The notes under the pieces: generated by a model
Told to the model about the DNA's origin: nothing
The model's database searches: none
The model's input: only the letters and a program-made list of their open reading frames with translations
In this document: positions 1 through 7,310 of the stretch, piece by piece
Layout of the letters: the number at the start of each line of letters is the position of its first letter
Numbering within the stretch: the stretch's first letter is position 1
Made by a program: the position numbers and the translations under genes
Source of the DNA: CAZBUK01 sp964495085
GTDB lineage: Bacteria; Bacteroidota; Ignavibacteria; T3Sed10-11
Reading direction: 5' to 3'
NCBI GenBank assembly: GCA_964495085.1
Contig: CAZBUK010000076.1
Span: 1 to 19,885 of the forward strand
DNA: 19,885 bases

Positions 1-271
1 TTTCTGAATATATGCATGCGATTACTCTCATTTCATAAGCTTCTGAAGTAATAAAGCATACTGGATCCATAGTTTGTGTATCATAATGTTATACCTTTTC
101 CAATGCAATCTTCCACTATGTTCACTTAGTCAATAATTATTTTGGACACCAATGATATCAATACTACATGCAACATCCACAAGGGCATGTAGCCGTTCGG
201 TAGCATTGTGCGCGACCGATGGAAACACAAGATGAGTTGGCTGAGCATACCGATGAAATTCAAACCGCGGG
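1..271. other. Gene-free left edge, AT-rich to about 190
   Basis: I see no supportable gene here. The first 190 bases or so are clearly richer in A and T than the coding DNA that follows, and all frames are broken by stops. An inverted repeat with 8-base arms, CTACATGC at 164-171 and GCATGTAG at 185-192, could form a stem-loop. It has no T-run, so it is not a convincing terminator for the minus-strand genes that end at 272. The composition shift could mark the edge of a transferred segment, but nothing else supports that. Confidence 0.5.
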
Positions 272-694
272 TTAGTCAATCCCGTTCACCTGAACGATTA
301 CATTCCGGCTGCGGCTTCGGTTGTCGAAGTCGATCAGCACGATTTGCTGCCAGGTACCGAGCAGCAGATCTCCACCTGAAAACGGCACGGTGAGCGACGG
401 TCCGAGTAACGACGCTCGGACATGTGAAAATCCGTTCCCGTCGCCCCATCTTTCATCGTGATGGTAACGCCTCCCTTCGGGAGCGATCTTGTCAAATGCT
501 TCGGGAAGGTCTCTCAGGAGTCCGGGTTCATATTCGATGGTCGTTACGCCAGCAGTCGCACCCGGCACGAATACCACGACATTCCCCTCGTGCAATCCGT
601 GTTCTCTTACGACTTCACGGACTTTGTCGGTGATATCGATAATATCTGTAAATCCACCTGTTTGAAACCGGAGCGTTTCCGTCCTAACAGTCAT
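272..694 (-). CDS. yjbQ: YjbQ/UPF0047 family protein (secondary thiamine-phosphate synthase type)
   Basis: This 140-residue protein has the usual length and the conserved blocks of the YjbQ (UPF0047) family. These are ATAGVTTIEYEPGLLRDL at about residues 46-63, YHHDERWGDGNGFSHVRASL at 77-96, and a GTWQQIVLIDFDNR block at 113-126. The family forms small trimeric cytoplasmic beta-barrels. E. coli YjbQ has weak thiamine-phosphate synthase activity, but the main physiological role is unsettled. E54, H78, H79, D80 and H91 are candidate active-site or metal-binding residues by comparison with the family. The ATG overlaps the stop codon of the preceding gene as ATGA, which points to translational coupling and a shared transcript. 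Family assignment is firm; the substrate is not known. Confidence 0.93.
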   Translation of the reverse strand: MTVRTETLRFQTGGFTDIIDITDKVREVVREHGLHEGNVVVFVPGATAGVTTIEYEPGLLRDLPEAFDKIAPEGRRYHHDERWGDGNGFSHVRASLLGPSLTVPFSGGDLLLGTWQQIVLIDFDNRSRSRNVIVQVNGID

Positions 695-1566
695 GGTTGC
701 TCCTGTAGGGTAATTGCCACGATCTCGTTTTTATTCCGGATGTAATACAACATATCATCGCGTACGATAAAAGCGTCGGGGACCGGCGCCGGTGCGTTTT
801 CGTAGAGTATATCCGAATAGAGCAACGTGTGATCGTCGGATCGGTATATATGCAGCTCATGGGTAAGCAGCGTGTTGCCGTTCGATTTGCCGCCGGACTG
901 TCGATGGAATGCCAGCATGGCATTCCCGCCGTAAGACAGAACGTCGACCGGACCGATAAGCCGCTCCTTCCCTGAGAGAATGGAGACGAAGGGCGTGAAG
1001 GCGCGCTGTTCCGGATTATCGGCACCGTAGATATCGGGAAACTGCAGAAGTGTATGCGGATCCCGTTCTCGCGCTTCGATTCTCCCGGTTTCGACGCTTC
1101 CAGCATCGGCGAGCTTTTCCCTGATCTCTCCCGAACGCCTGTCGACACGGAGATACTCGGAGCGCTCAAAGAGGCTTTTTTCCACGATGACATCGTCATC
1201 GAGCGCGTACACAAAGGTATAATCGGGATGTTCCCAGAGCAACTCGCCTGTATGTACGTCGATTGCCGTCACGTGCCTCGGGTTGGGCAAATCCGGTTTG
1301 GCAAATGCGTGCAGATAGAGATTCCCGCCGTAAATACCTTCGGATGTGGTCCACCATGGGTCTCCGAACTTTTTCCCCTCCCATTGCACGGAGCCGTCGA
1401 GGCGGTCTAGACAGAAATAAGTCGTATTCTTCGCGGAGGCATCACGGTCCTCTCCGGCGATCAGATTCCCGTCCGAAAAAAGTAAACGCCACATCTGGCC
1501 TTTTAACCGGTATCTCCAGGAAGGTTTATATAAGCGGCCGGATTTAAAGATTGGAAATAGTTTCAT
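691..1566 (-). CDS. Beta-propeller-like protein, DUF4905-type
   Basis: This 291-residue protein shows repeated short motifs of the PQQ/WD-like beta-propeller kind: CLDRLDGSVQWE near residues 52-63, AIDVHTGELLWEHPDY near 100-115, and RVDRRSGEIREKL near 140-152. The motif xDxxTGxxxW is what one sees in propeller blades that alternate variable and signature strands. The overall look resembles DUF4905 proteins known from Bacteroidota and Chlorobiota relatives; I assign this from memory and could not search. No signal peptide or membrane segment is visible, so it is probably cytoplasmic. No strong Shine-Dalgarno sequence precedes the ATG, but the MWRLLFSDGNLIAG segment starts close after it, so the start is reasonable. 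It overlaps yjbQ by four bases. Function is unknown. Confidence 0.75.
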   Translation of the reverse strand: MKLFPIFKSGRLYKPSWRYRLKGQMWRLLFSDGNLIAGEDRDASAKNTTYFCLDRLDGSVQWEGKKFGDPWWTTSEGIYGGNLYLHAFAKPDLPNPRHVTAIDVHTGELLWEHPDYTFVYALDDDVIVEKSLFERSEYLRVDRRSGEIREKLADAGSVETGRIEARERDPHTLLQFPDIYGADNPEQRAFTPFVSILSGKERLIGPVDVLSYGGNAMLAFHRQSGGKSNGNTLLTHELHIYRSDDHTLLYSDILYENAPAPVPDAFIVRDDMLYYIRNKNEIVAITLQEQP

Positions 1567-1597
1567 GCGTGGAAAATACCGATTATCCGCGGCAACT

Positions 1598-1749
1598 TCA
1601 ACTGATTTTTTTCTGCGTGGCTTCGAGCTCCGGAAAGATTCGATGAGCCGGGCGTAGGACTTCCGGAGTTATGATTTCCGGATTGCCCGCCGCTATTCTT
1701 TGCGAACCTCCGGTCCGACGTATTCTCTCGCTTGATCGAAGCGTTGCAT
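1598..1749 (-). pseudogene. Probable small gene broken by one missing base
   Basis: From the ATG at 1749-1747 the frame reads MQRFDQAREYVGPEVRKE and then stops at 1695-1693. Moving back one base at the AAA codon (1701-1699) opens a second frame that continues as RIAAGNPEIITPEVLRPAHR and on to a stop at 1600-1598, ending in KKIS. Joined, the two give a coherent charged protein of 50 residues whose codon use resembles the neighbours. The simplest explanation is loss of one A from a run of four at the junction (AAAAGA to AAAGA), either real or an assembly error. It lies 31 bases upstream of the 691-1566 gene on the same strand. I do not recognise the family, and there is no clear Shine-Dalgarno sequence. 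It might also be chance. Confidence 0.4.
1628..1668. repeat. Inverted repeat CTCCGGAA / TTCCGGAG
   Basis: Perfect 8-base arms at 1628-1635 and 1661-1668 are separated by 25 bases. A related TTTCCGGAT follows at 1675-1683. The arms fall inside the proposed broken small gene, so they may simply be coding sequence. No T-run follows on either strand. Confidence 0.35.
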
Positions 1750-1817
1750 CCGGGATTAACCGGGAGCAGGTGTCGCCCTCGGTGGTCGGCTCATGTTCAG
1801 CGCACAGCCCAAACCCC

Positions 1818-1846
1818 TTGACTTTCTTTAAATTTATGATTATTTA
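1818..1846 (+). promoter_or_regulatory. Candidate gltB promoter
   Basis: TTGACT at 1818-1823 is followed after 17 bases by TATTTA at 1841-1846; other AT-rich hexamers (for example TATATC at 1845-1850) could serve as the -10. Transcription would begin near 1852-1855, giving a leader of about 50 bases before the gltB ATG. The predicted start falls in the palindrome at 1852-1867. Confidence 0.5.
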
Positions 1847-1851
1847 TATCT

Positions 1852-1867
1852 CTTTACTAAGGTAAAG
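1852..1867. promoter_or_regulatory. Operator-like palindrome CTTTACTAAGGTAAAG before gltB
   Basis: The arms CTTTAC and GTAAAG are perfectly complementary around a 4-base centre, TAAG. The same arms occur directly before yerC and, with one mismatch, before hisG. Lying at the likely gltB transcription start, the site is well placed for a repressor to block RNA polymerase. I infer that the TrpR-like YerC protein binds here; this rests on the shared sequence only. Confidence 0.65.
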
Positions 1868-1904
1868 TACAACCTATTCTCTTTAACTCCTCGTTGAGGG
1901 CGGT

Positions 1905-4900
1905 ATGAAACGATACGAACAGGATGCCTGCGGCGTCGGTTTCCTGGCCAGTCTGAAAGGCGAATACAGTCACAAGCACCTGCGAAAAGCGATCTTCGCG
2001 CTCAAGTGCGTCGAGCATCGCGGCGCATGCAGCGCAGACCAGATTACCGGCGACGGAGCAGGGGTCATGACCGATATTCCCTTCGACCTGTTCGGTTTCG
2101 CGAAAGATTCGGTGGCGGTGGCAACGCTGTACATCCCCCCGCACCCGGAAAAGCAACGTGTCAGCCTGAAGGTATTCGAGGAAACCTTCCGGTTTATGGG
2201 ACTCGATATACTCGAATATCGGAATGTTCCCGTCAATCCGGAGGTATTGGGACCGGACGCCCGGGAATCCATGCCGATCATCAAACAAGCAGTGATATCC
2301 AGGCCGGTGTATTGCCGGACCATCGCATCATTCGATAAGCTTCTCTATTCGGCCAAACAGCTCAGCCGTATTAAATTAAAAGATGCGGGGTTGAAGAATG
2401 AGTTCTTCTTCGTATCGCTCTCGGCCGCATCGATCGTCTATAAGGCGCTCGTCAAATCGGAGGCTCTCGATCTGTTCTATCCTGATCTGCAGAATCCGTT
2501 ATACACGACAAGATTCGCCCTTTTCCACCGCAGGTTCAGCACCAATACCCGGACCTCTTGGGATAAGGTGCAGCCGTTCCGAATAATCGGCCACAACGGG
2601 GAGATTAACACCATCACCGGCAACAGGTCCTGGGCAGCCACCCGGGAGCGATATCTCGGACTGCGTAAAGACGAATTGCTGACGCGCGAGGACATCAGCG
2701 ATTCCGGCAGTCTGAACGAGATGGTCGAGGCGCTCCTGTACCGGAGCAGTAATCCTCATATCGAAGACATCCTCGCCGTGATGATTCCACCGGCGAACAG
2801 AGAAAGCTCCTTCTACAAGTTCTGGAGCAGGGCTATGGAGCCATGGGACGGACCGGCCTTTATCACGTACTCCAACGGACAGACCATCGGCGCCCGGCTC
2901 GACCGGAGCGGATTTCGTCCATGCCGTTGGGCGATGACCGAAGAGCATTTTTATCTCTCCTCTGAGGCAGGATCGTTCGATCTTGAGGAGTATATGATAT
3001 ATCGAAAAGGAGCGCTGCACGGCGGTATGGGAGTGAAAGTCGATCTCGACGGCGGCGGGGTTCACTTCCGCGACCCGGGCGAATCGAAAGAGAATCACGA
3101 CGCACATTTCGATCCGCGATTGTACAAACTCGGATATCTGCGGCATGAATACGGTCCTGAGTGTCTGGGCAAACAGGCCGTCTTCTCCTATACCCAGGAA
3201 GACATTACGAAAATTCTCGTTCCGATGATCACCCAGGGGAAGGAACCGATCGGATCGATGGGCGATACGGCACGGCTTGCACTCTTCTCGTCGGAACCGC
3301 GCTCTTTCTTCGACTTCTTCTTCCAAAACTTTGCACAGGTCACCAATCCCCCGCTGGATTATCTGCGCGAGGAACTGGTAACCGATCTGAGCATTCATCT
3401 CGGAAAGAAACCGAACATCTTCGCACCGAAGGAACTGATACCGCCGGTGCACGCCATCGAGCTCGAGAGCCCGGTCATCGGTCTCGGCCAGATGGATTTT
3501 TTAAAGGAGGTCGGAAAGAAAAGATATAATAAATACGGAATTCTTTACCGCGAATTTTCTATCACCTTCAAACGCGAACACGGCACGGTCGGATTTAAAA
3601 CTGCGATTCAGGAGCTAACCCGGCGTACGCTCGCCGCGGCGGAGGAAGGAATATCGCTTATTATATTAAGCGACCGGCTCGCCGACTACGACAATCCTCC
3701 CATACCGAGTCTGCTCGCGCTGCGCACGGTCGTCAACGCCCTGAATAAAGCAGGACTTCGTCTGAACGTCTCGGTGGTCGTCGAAACCGGTGAGGTAAAG
3801 GAAACACATCATATCGCCGCCCTGGTTGGATTCGGCGCAACGGGTGTATGCCCCTATCTTGCACTTGAAATCGCCAGATACGAGAAACATCCGTCACTCG
3901 ATAAACTCTCACCGGACGAGAAGGAACAAAACCTTATCGCCGCGCTGAACGCGGGCCTCCTCAAGATCATGTCAAAATGCGGAATCGCGGTCGTGAAGAG
4001 CTATCAGAGCTCCAAACTCTTTACGGCGATCGGCATTGGGAAGGAAATCACGGATATGTTTTTCACCGGCCTCTCCAGTCCGGTCGGCGGCATCGGACTC
4101 GAAGAGCTCGTCGATACAATTCTGCAAAAAACCGGTGCCGCCCAGCAACACGGCCAGCAACTCTCGCTGCTGAACACCTATCAATACAAAGAGCATAATA
4201 AGGGTTCCGCCGGCGAAAAACACTCGATGACGAATTCCCGGTCAAAAATACTGCATAAAATTATCAGGGAGCTGGACGACCCGCGCGATATAGACGAGCA
4301 TTACAGGGAATATCTCCGTTTGGGTGAAGAGAGCGAACCGGTGAATATCCGGCATGTCTTGAGACTCAGGAAGAAGTCATCCGGCCTGCCGCTCGAAGAG
4401 GTACAGCAGGTGCCCGACATACTGAGTACGTTTCTCTCGGGAGCGATGTCTTTCGGAGCTATCAGCGCCGAAGCCCAGCGTGATATCTTTCTCGCGATGC
4501 GGGAGATCGGCGGAAAGAGCAACAGCGGCGAAGGAGGCGAAAATCCGTACTACTACACGAGCGGAATCACGGCTACCATCAAGCAAGTTGCGTCCGGAAG
4601 ATTCGGCGTGTCCGCCGAATACCTCATCTCGGGCGATGAGATTCAGATCAAGATTGCGCAAGGAGCGAAGCCCGGCGAGGGCGGACAGTTGATGGGGGTC
4701 AAGGTGAACACCGACATCGCGAGAGCGCGTCATTCAAATCCCGGTGTCGATCTGATCTCACCCCCGCCGCTGCACGACATTTACAGCATCGAAGATCTGA
4801 AACAGATGATCTACGAATTCAAGCAGCTGAAGCCGGGCATCCCGGTCAATGTCAAACTCGTCGCCGGTGCCAATATAGGAACAATCGCAGTCGGCGTGGC

Positions 4901-6320
4901 AAAAGCCGGGGCAGACAGCATACAGGTCTGCGGCGGCGACGGTGGAACGGGCGCTGCCTCGCTGAGCTCCATGAAGCACGCGGGTATCCCATGGGAAATC
5001 GGACTTGTCGAGGTACACAAGGCACTGATCGAGAATAATCTCCGCAAGAACGTCTCGCTCATCGTTGACGGAGGCCTGCATAGCGGCAAGGACATCATCA
5101 TCGCCGCCATACTCGGCGGCGAGGAATTCGCTTTCGGAAAGCTTCTGCTGGTAGCCGAAGGCTGTGTGATGGCGAGAATCTGCGAGAAGAATACCTGTCC
5201 CACGGGTATCGCAACGCATGATCCGAAATTTAAGGCCAAATACCGGGGTACGAAAGAGCATGTCGTCAAACTGCTCACCCTGCTCGCCCGGGACATCCAA
5301 AAGCATCTCTCGGCTTTGGGCGTGGCATCTCTTACAGAACTGATCGGACGAACCGATCTGCTCGAGGCGAATCCGCTGCACTACAATCTCATCAATAAAA
5401 AGAAGATCGATCTGAGCTACTTTCTGAATGAGCAGATGCTGGATTCGAGCAAGAAGCTGAATCTGTTCGATGAGGGAACCAGCCCGTTCAACAGACAGGT
5501 GCTGGACGATACGCGGGATGCCGTCAGACTCAACCGTCCGGTCTCGCTCTCGTACACGATCAGACCGACCGACCGGGCGGCGCTTGCGACGCTCGCAGGC
5601 GAGCTAACGGGAAAAACCCACCTGTACCGGATGACGAGGATCAAGAATATGAAATCACCCGTGCAGCCGTATTCCGGTACGATCTCGCTCGAATTGACGG
5701 GAAGTGCCGGCCAGGGGTTCTGCGTCTACATGGTAGACAATATATATGTCCGCTTATACGGTGAGGCGAACGACTCCGTCTGTAAATCCATGTCGGGCGG
5801 GAAGGTTGTCGTACGTCCCCACCGTGAATCGAGTTTCAGGGCGGAGGAAAATTCCATCATCGGCAACTGCGCGCTCTACGGCGCTACGGGCGGCACGGCG
5901 TATGTTTGCGGGAGAGCGGGCGACCGTTTTGCAGTCCGGAACAGCGGCGCACTCGCCGTAGCCGAAGGAACCGGACTCCATGCCTGCGAATATATGACGA
6001 ATGGAACGGTGATCATCCTCGGAAGCGTGCTGCAAAATCTCGGCGCCGGAATGACCGGGGGCAGGATCTTTCTGTACGGCAAACAGACCGATCGCATCAA
6101 CGGTAAATATATAGCGGAAGTGTCGCTCACTGCCGAAGATGTGGACGAATTAGCAGCGATTCTCAAGGATTATGCCGATGAAACAGGGAGCCGGCGGGCG
6201 CAGGAAATATTGTCGAATTGGAGTGAAAAACAGACACAATTTGGAAAGTATGTGCCCGTCAAGGAAGCGAAACTGCTTCGGGAAAAGAGTACGGAGGCCG
6301 AACAAATAGTTGCGGCATAA
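1905..6320 (+). CDS. gltB: Glutamate synthase large subunit
   Basis: At 1471 residues this matches the full-length large subunit of glutamate synthase, which makes two glutamates from glutamine and 2-oxoglutarate. After a short leader the nucleophile is C9 in DACGVGF, exposed by removal of eight residues. The class II amidotransferase domain contains HRRFSTNT and GHNGEINTITGNRSW. The FMN-binding synthase domain contains GGKSNSGEGGE, QGAKPGEGGQL and SPPPLHDIYSIEDL. The 3Fe-4S cluster cysteines are C1087, C1093 and C1098. The C-terminal GXGXG beta-helix domain includes GATGGTAYVCGRAG. A GAGGG ribosome site lies four bases before the ATG. No gltD lies next to it; the following gene is convergent. 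Electrons must come from an unlinked GltD-type partner or ferredoxin, which I cannot distinguish by eye. Confidence 0.97.
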   Translation: MKRYEQDACGVGFLASLKGEYSHKHLRKAIFALKCVEHRGACSADQITGDGAGVMTDIPFDLFGFAKDSVAVATLYIPPHPEKQRVSLKVFEETFRFMGLDILEYRNVPVNPEVLGPDARESMPIIKQAVISRPVYCRTIASFDKLLYSAKQLSRIKLKDAGLKNEFFFVSLSAASIVYKALVKSEALDLFYPDLQNPLYTTRFALFHRRFSTNTRTSWDKVQPFRIIGHNGEINTITGNRSWAATRERYLGLRKDELLTREDISDSGSLNEMVEALLYRSSNPHIEDILAVMIPPANRESSFYKFWSRAMEPWDGPAFITYSNGQTIGARLDRSGFRPCRWAMTEEHFYLSSEAGSFDLEEYMIYRKGALHGGMGVKVDLDGGGVHFRDPGESKENHDAHFDPRLYKLGYLRHEYGPECLGKQAVFSYTQEDITKILVPMITQGKEPIGSMGDTARLALFSSEPRSFFDFFFQNFAQVTNPPLDYLREELVTDLSIHLGKKPNIFAPKELIPPVHAIELESPVIGLGQMDFLKEVGKKRYNKYGILYREFSITFKREHGTVGFKTAIQELTRRTLAAAEEGISLIILSDRLADYDNPPIPSLLALRTVVNALNKAGLRLNVSVVVETGEVKETHHIAALVGFGATGVCPYLALEIARYEKHPSLDKLSPDEKEQNLIAALNAGLLKIMSKCGIAVVKSYQSSKLFTAIGIGKEITDMFFTGLSSPVGGIGLEELVDTILQKTGAAQQHGQQLSLLNTYQYKEHNKGSAGEKHSMTNSRSKILHKIIRELDDPRDIDEHYREYLRLGEESEPVNIRHVLRLRKKSSGLPLEEVQQVPDILSTFLSGAMSFGAISAEAQRDIFLAMREIGGKSNSGEGGENPYYYTSGITATIKQVASGRFGVSAEYLISGDEIQIKIAQGAKPGEGGQLMGVKVNTDIARARHSNPGVDLISPPPLHDIYSIEDLKQMIYEFKQLKPGIPVNVKLVAGANIGTIAVGVAKAGADSIQVCGGDGGTGAASLSSMKHAGIPWEIGLVEVHKALIENNLRKNVSLIVDGGLHSGKDIIIAAILGGEEFAFGKLLLVAEGCVMARICEKNTCPTGIATHDPKFKAKYRGTKEHVVKLLTLLARDIQKHLSALGVASLTELIGRTDLLEANPLHYNLINKKKIDLSYFLNEQMLDSSKKLNLFDEGTSPFNRQVLDDTRDAVRLNRPVSLSYTIRPTDRAALATLAGELTGKTHLYRMTRIKNMKSPVQPYSGTISLELTGSAGQGFCVYMVDNIYVRLYGEANDSVCKSMSGGKVVVRPHRESSFRAEENSIIGNCALYGATGGTAYVCGRAGDRFAVRNSGALAVAEGTGLHACEYMTNGTVIILGSVLQNLGAGMTGGRIFLYGKQTDRINGKYIAEVSLTAEDVDELAAILKDYADETGSRRAQEILSNWSEKQTQFGKYVPVKEAKLLREKSTEAEQIVAA

Positions 6321-6334
6321 ACGGATTTGCCCGG

Positions 6335-6356
6335 GCCGGCGGGTATAGCCGCCGGC
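6335..6356. terminator. GC-rich hairpin between convergent gltB and rdgB
   Basis: GCCGGCGG at 6335-6342 pairs perfectly with CCGCCGGC at 6349-6356 around a 6-base loop, 14 bases after the gltB stop. There is no T-run on either side, so it is a weak intrinsic terminator at best, or a stem that protects the 3' end. A second small stem, CGAAG-TAG-CTTCG, lies at 6378-6390. On the minus strand it is followed by ATTTAT and might serve rdgB. Confidence 0.5.
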
Positions 6357-6429
6357 TTCGGGTCAGGCGTGATAAATCGAAGTAGCTTCGGGGAATTAAA
6401 CCGGTCTTCAGGGCACCCACCGATTCATC

Positions 6430-7029
6430 TTAAACCGCTTCAAAATATTCTCTTAACAAGGGTTTCATTTTCAGGACAGCTCGCGCACGGTGGCTGATCA
6501 GATGTTTCTCGGCATCGGTCATCTCTGCGAAGGTCTTATCGGATTCTGCCGGCCTGAAGAGCGGGTCATATCCGAAACCACCCTTTCCCTTTGGAAATTC
6601 AAGCACGTAACCGCGGCAGTCACCCATCGTGGTAATTTCGGTCTCTCGATCGACGAATGCAATCACGCACCGGAACCGGGCAGTTCTTCTGCGATGCGAG
6701 AGTGGTCCTAATTCCCGGAGGAGTTTCTTATTGTTCTCCTCATCGGTTGCCTGTTCTCCCGCGTACCGTGCCGAGCGCACGCCGGGCCGGTGATTGAGAA
6801 AGAATACTTCGAGTCCCGAGTCGTCCGCAAGGGCGGGCAATCCGCTCGCACGGTGTATCTCCCGCGCTTTTTGCAGAGCGTTATCCTCGAACGTCGAGCC
6901 GTCTTCGCGGAGATTCCCGAGCAGGTTGAGTTCACGGGCGGAGACGAGATCGATCTGCAGATCGTTCAGGAGCTCGTTGATTTCACGGATTTTATTTTCG
7001 TTACCTGTCGCGATTGCGATTTTCGGCAT
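6430..7029 (-). CDS. rdgB: Non-canonical purine NTP pyrophosphatase (RdgB/HAM1)
   Basis: This 199-residue protein hydrolyses ITP, dITP and XTP to monophosphates plus pyrophosphate, cleaning the nucleotide pool of deaminated purines. All signature blocks are present: ATGNENKIREI at residues 7-17, FEDNALQKA at 47-55, LADDSGLEV at 67-75 with metal-binding aspartates, GFGYDPLF at 151-158, and SHRARA at 179-184. Length is normal for the family. The ATG lies 29 bases inside the end of the PQ-loop gene upstream, in a different frame, so translation is probably coupled. The ribosome site is poor (GGGA seven or so bases before the ATG), which also fits coupling. It is the last gene of a radA, PQ-loop, rdgB cluster. 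Confidence 0.96.
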   Translation of the reverse strand: MPKIAIATGNENKIREINELLNDLQIDLVSARELNLLGNLREDGSTFEDNALQKAREIHRASGLPALADDSGLEVFFLNHRPGVRSARYAGEQATDEENNKKLLRELGPLSHRRRTARFRCVIAFVDRETEITTMGDCRGYVLEFPKGKGGFGYDPLFRPAESDKTFAEMTDAEKHLISHRARAVLKMKPLLREYFEAV

Positions 7030-7276
7030 TGGTGAATCCCGGATATATTCTGTAATAAAGATTGATTAGACTTTGCACGGTGGCCGCTACATTGAGCACC
7101 AGGAAGACCATGTCGTTGATGATGATCGAATGAATCGTCAGACTCGCACTTCCGATAATATACAGAATGAGGAAAGGAAATCCGATGGTACAATACCTGG
7201 ATCGAACGGTCTCAATGGTTTGCGGGACCCATGCCCCCGCTATGCAGAGAAGTCCAAGAATGCCGACGAAGTACAT
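7001..7276 (-). CDS. SemiSWEET-like PQ-loop membrane protein
   Basis: This 91-residue protein has three hydrophobic helices, at about residues 3-20, 31-50 and 55-75, with the PQ motif at P18-Q19 in GAWVPQTIETVRSR near the end of helix 1. Both the three-helix layout and the PQ pair are typical of bacterial SemiSWEETs. Those form dimers that carry small sugars across the cytoplasmic membrane, though the substrate cannot be read from sequence. The ATG follows an AAGGA ribosome site at a spacing of six or seven bases. The charged tail ENRNRDR is encoded by DNA shared with the start of rdgB. It begins 34 bases after radA, so all three genes are likely one transcript. A related PQ-loop family of other function is possible. 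Confidence 0.85.
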   Translation of the reverse strand: MYFVGILGLLCIAGAWVPQTIETVRSRYCTIGFPFLILYIIGSASLTIHSIIINDMVFLVLNVAATVQSLINLYYRIYPGFTNAENRNRDR

Positions 7277-7310
7277 AGAAGTTCCTTCATGATTTTTATT
7301 CGGAACGCCT

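Noticed and set aside
130..279. 49-codon minus-strand frame beginning with TTG at the end of yjbQ (NPRFEFHRYAQPTHLVF...)
   Set aside because: It reads somewhat like protein, but it is short, lacks a ribosome site, runs into AT-rich DNA and has no recognisable family.
1671..1865. 64-codon plus-strand frame upstream of gltB
   Set aside because: It crosses the gltB promoter and operator, has no ribosome site and shows no protein-like pattern.
2499..3452. 317-codon open frame antisense to gltB
   Set aside because: gltB is unmistakable on the other strand; long antisense frames are expected opposite such a gene.
3543..3558. CTTTACCGCG half-site within gltB
   Set aside because: The right arm (AATTTT) is absent; it is a coding coincidence.
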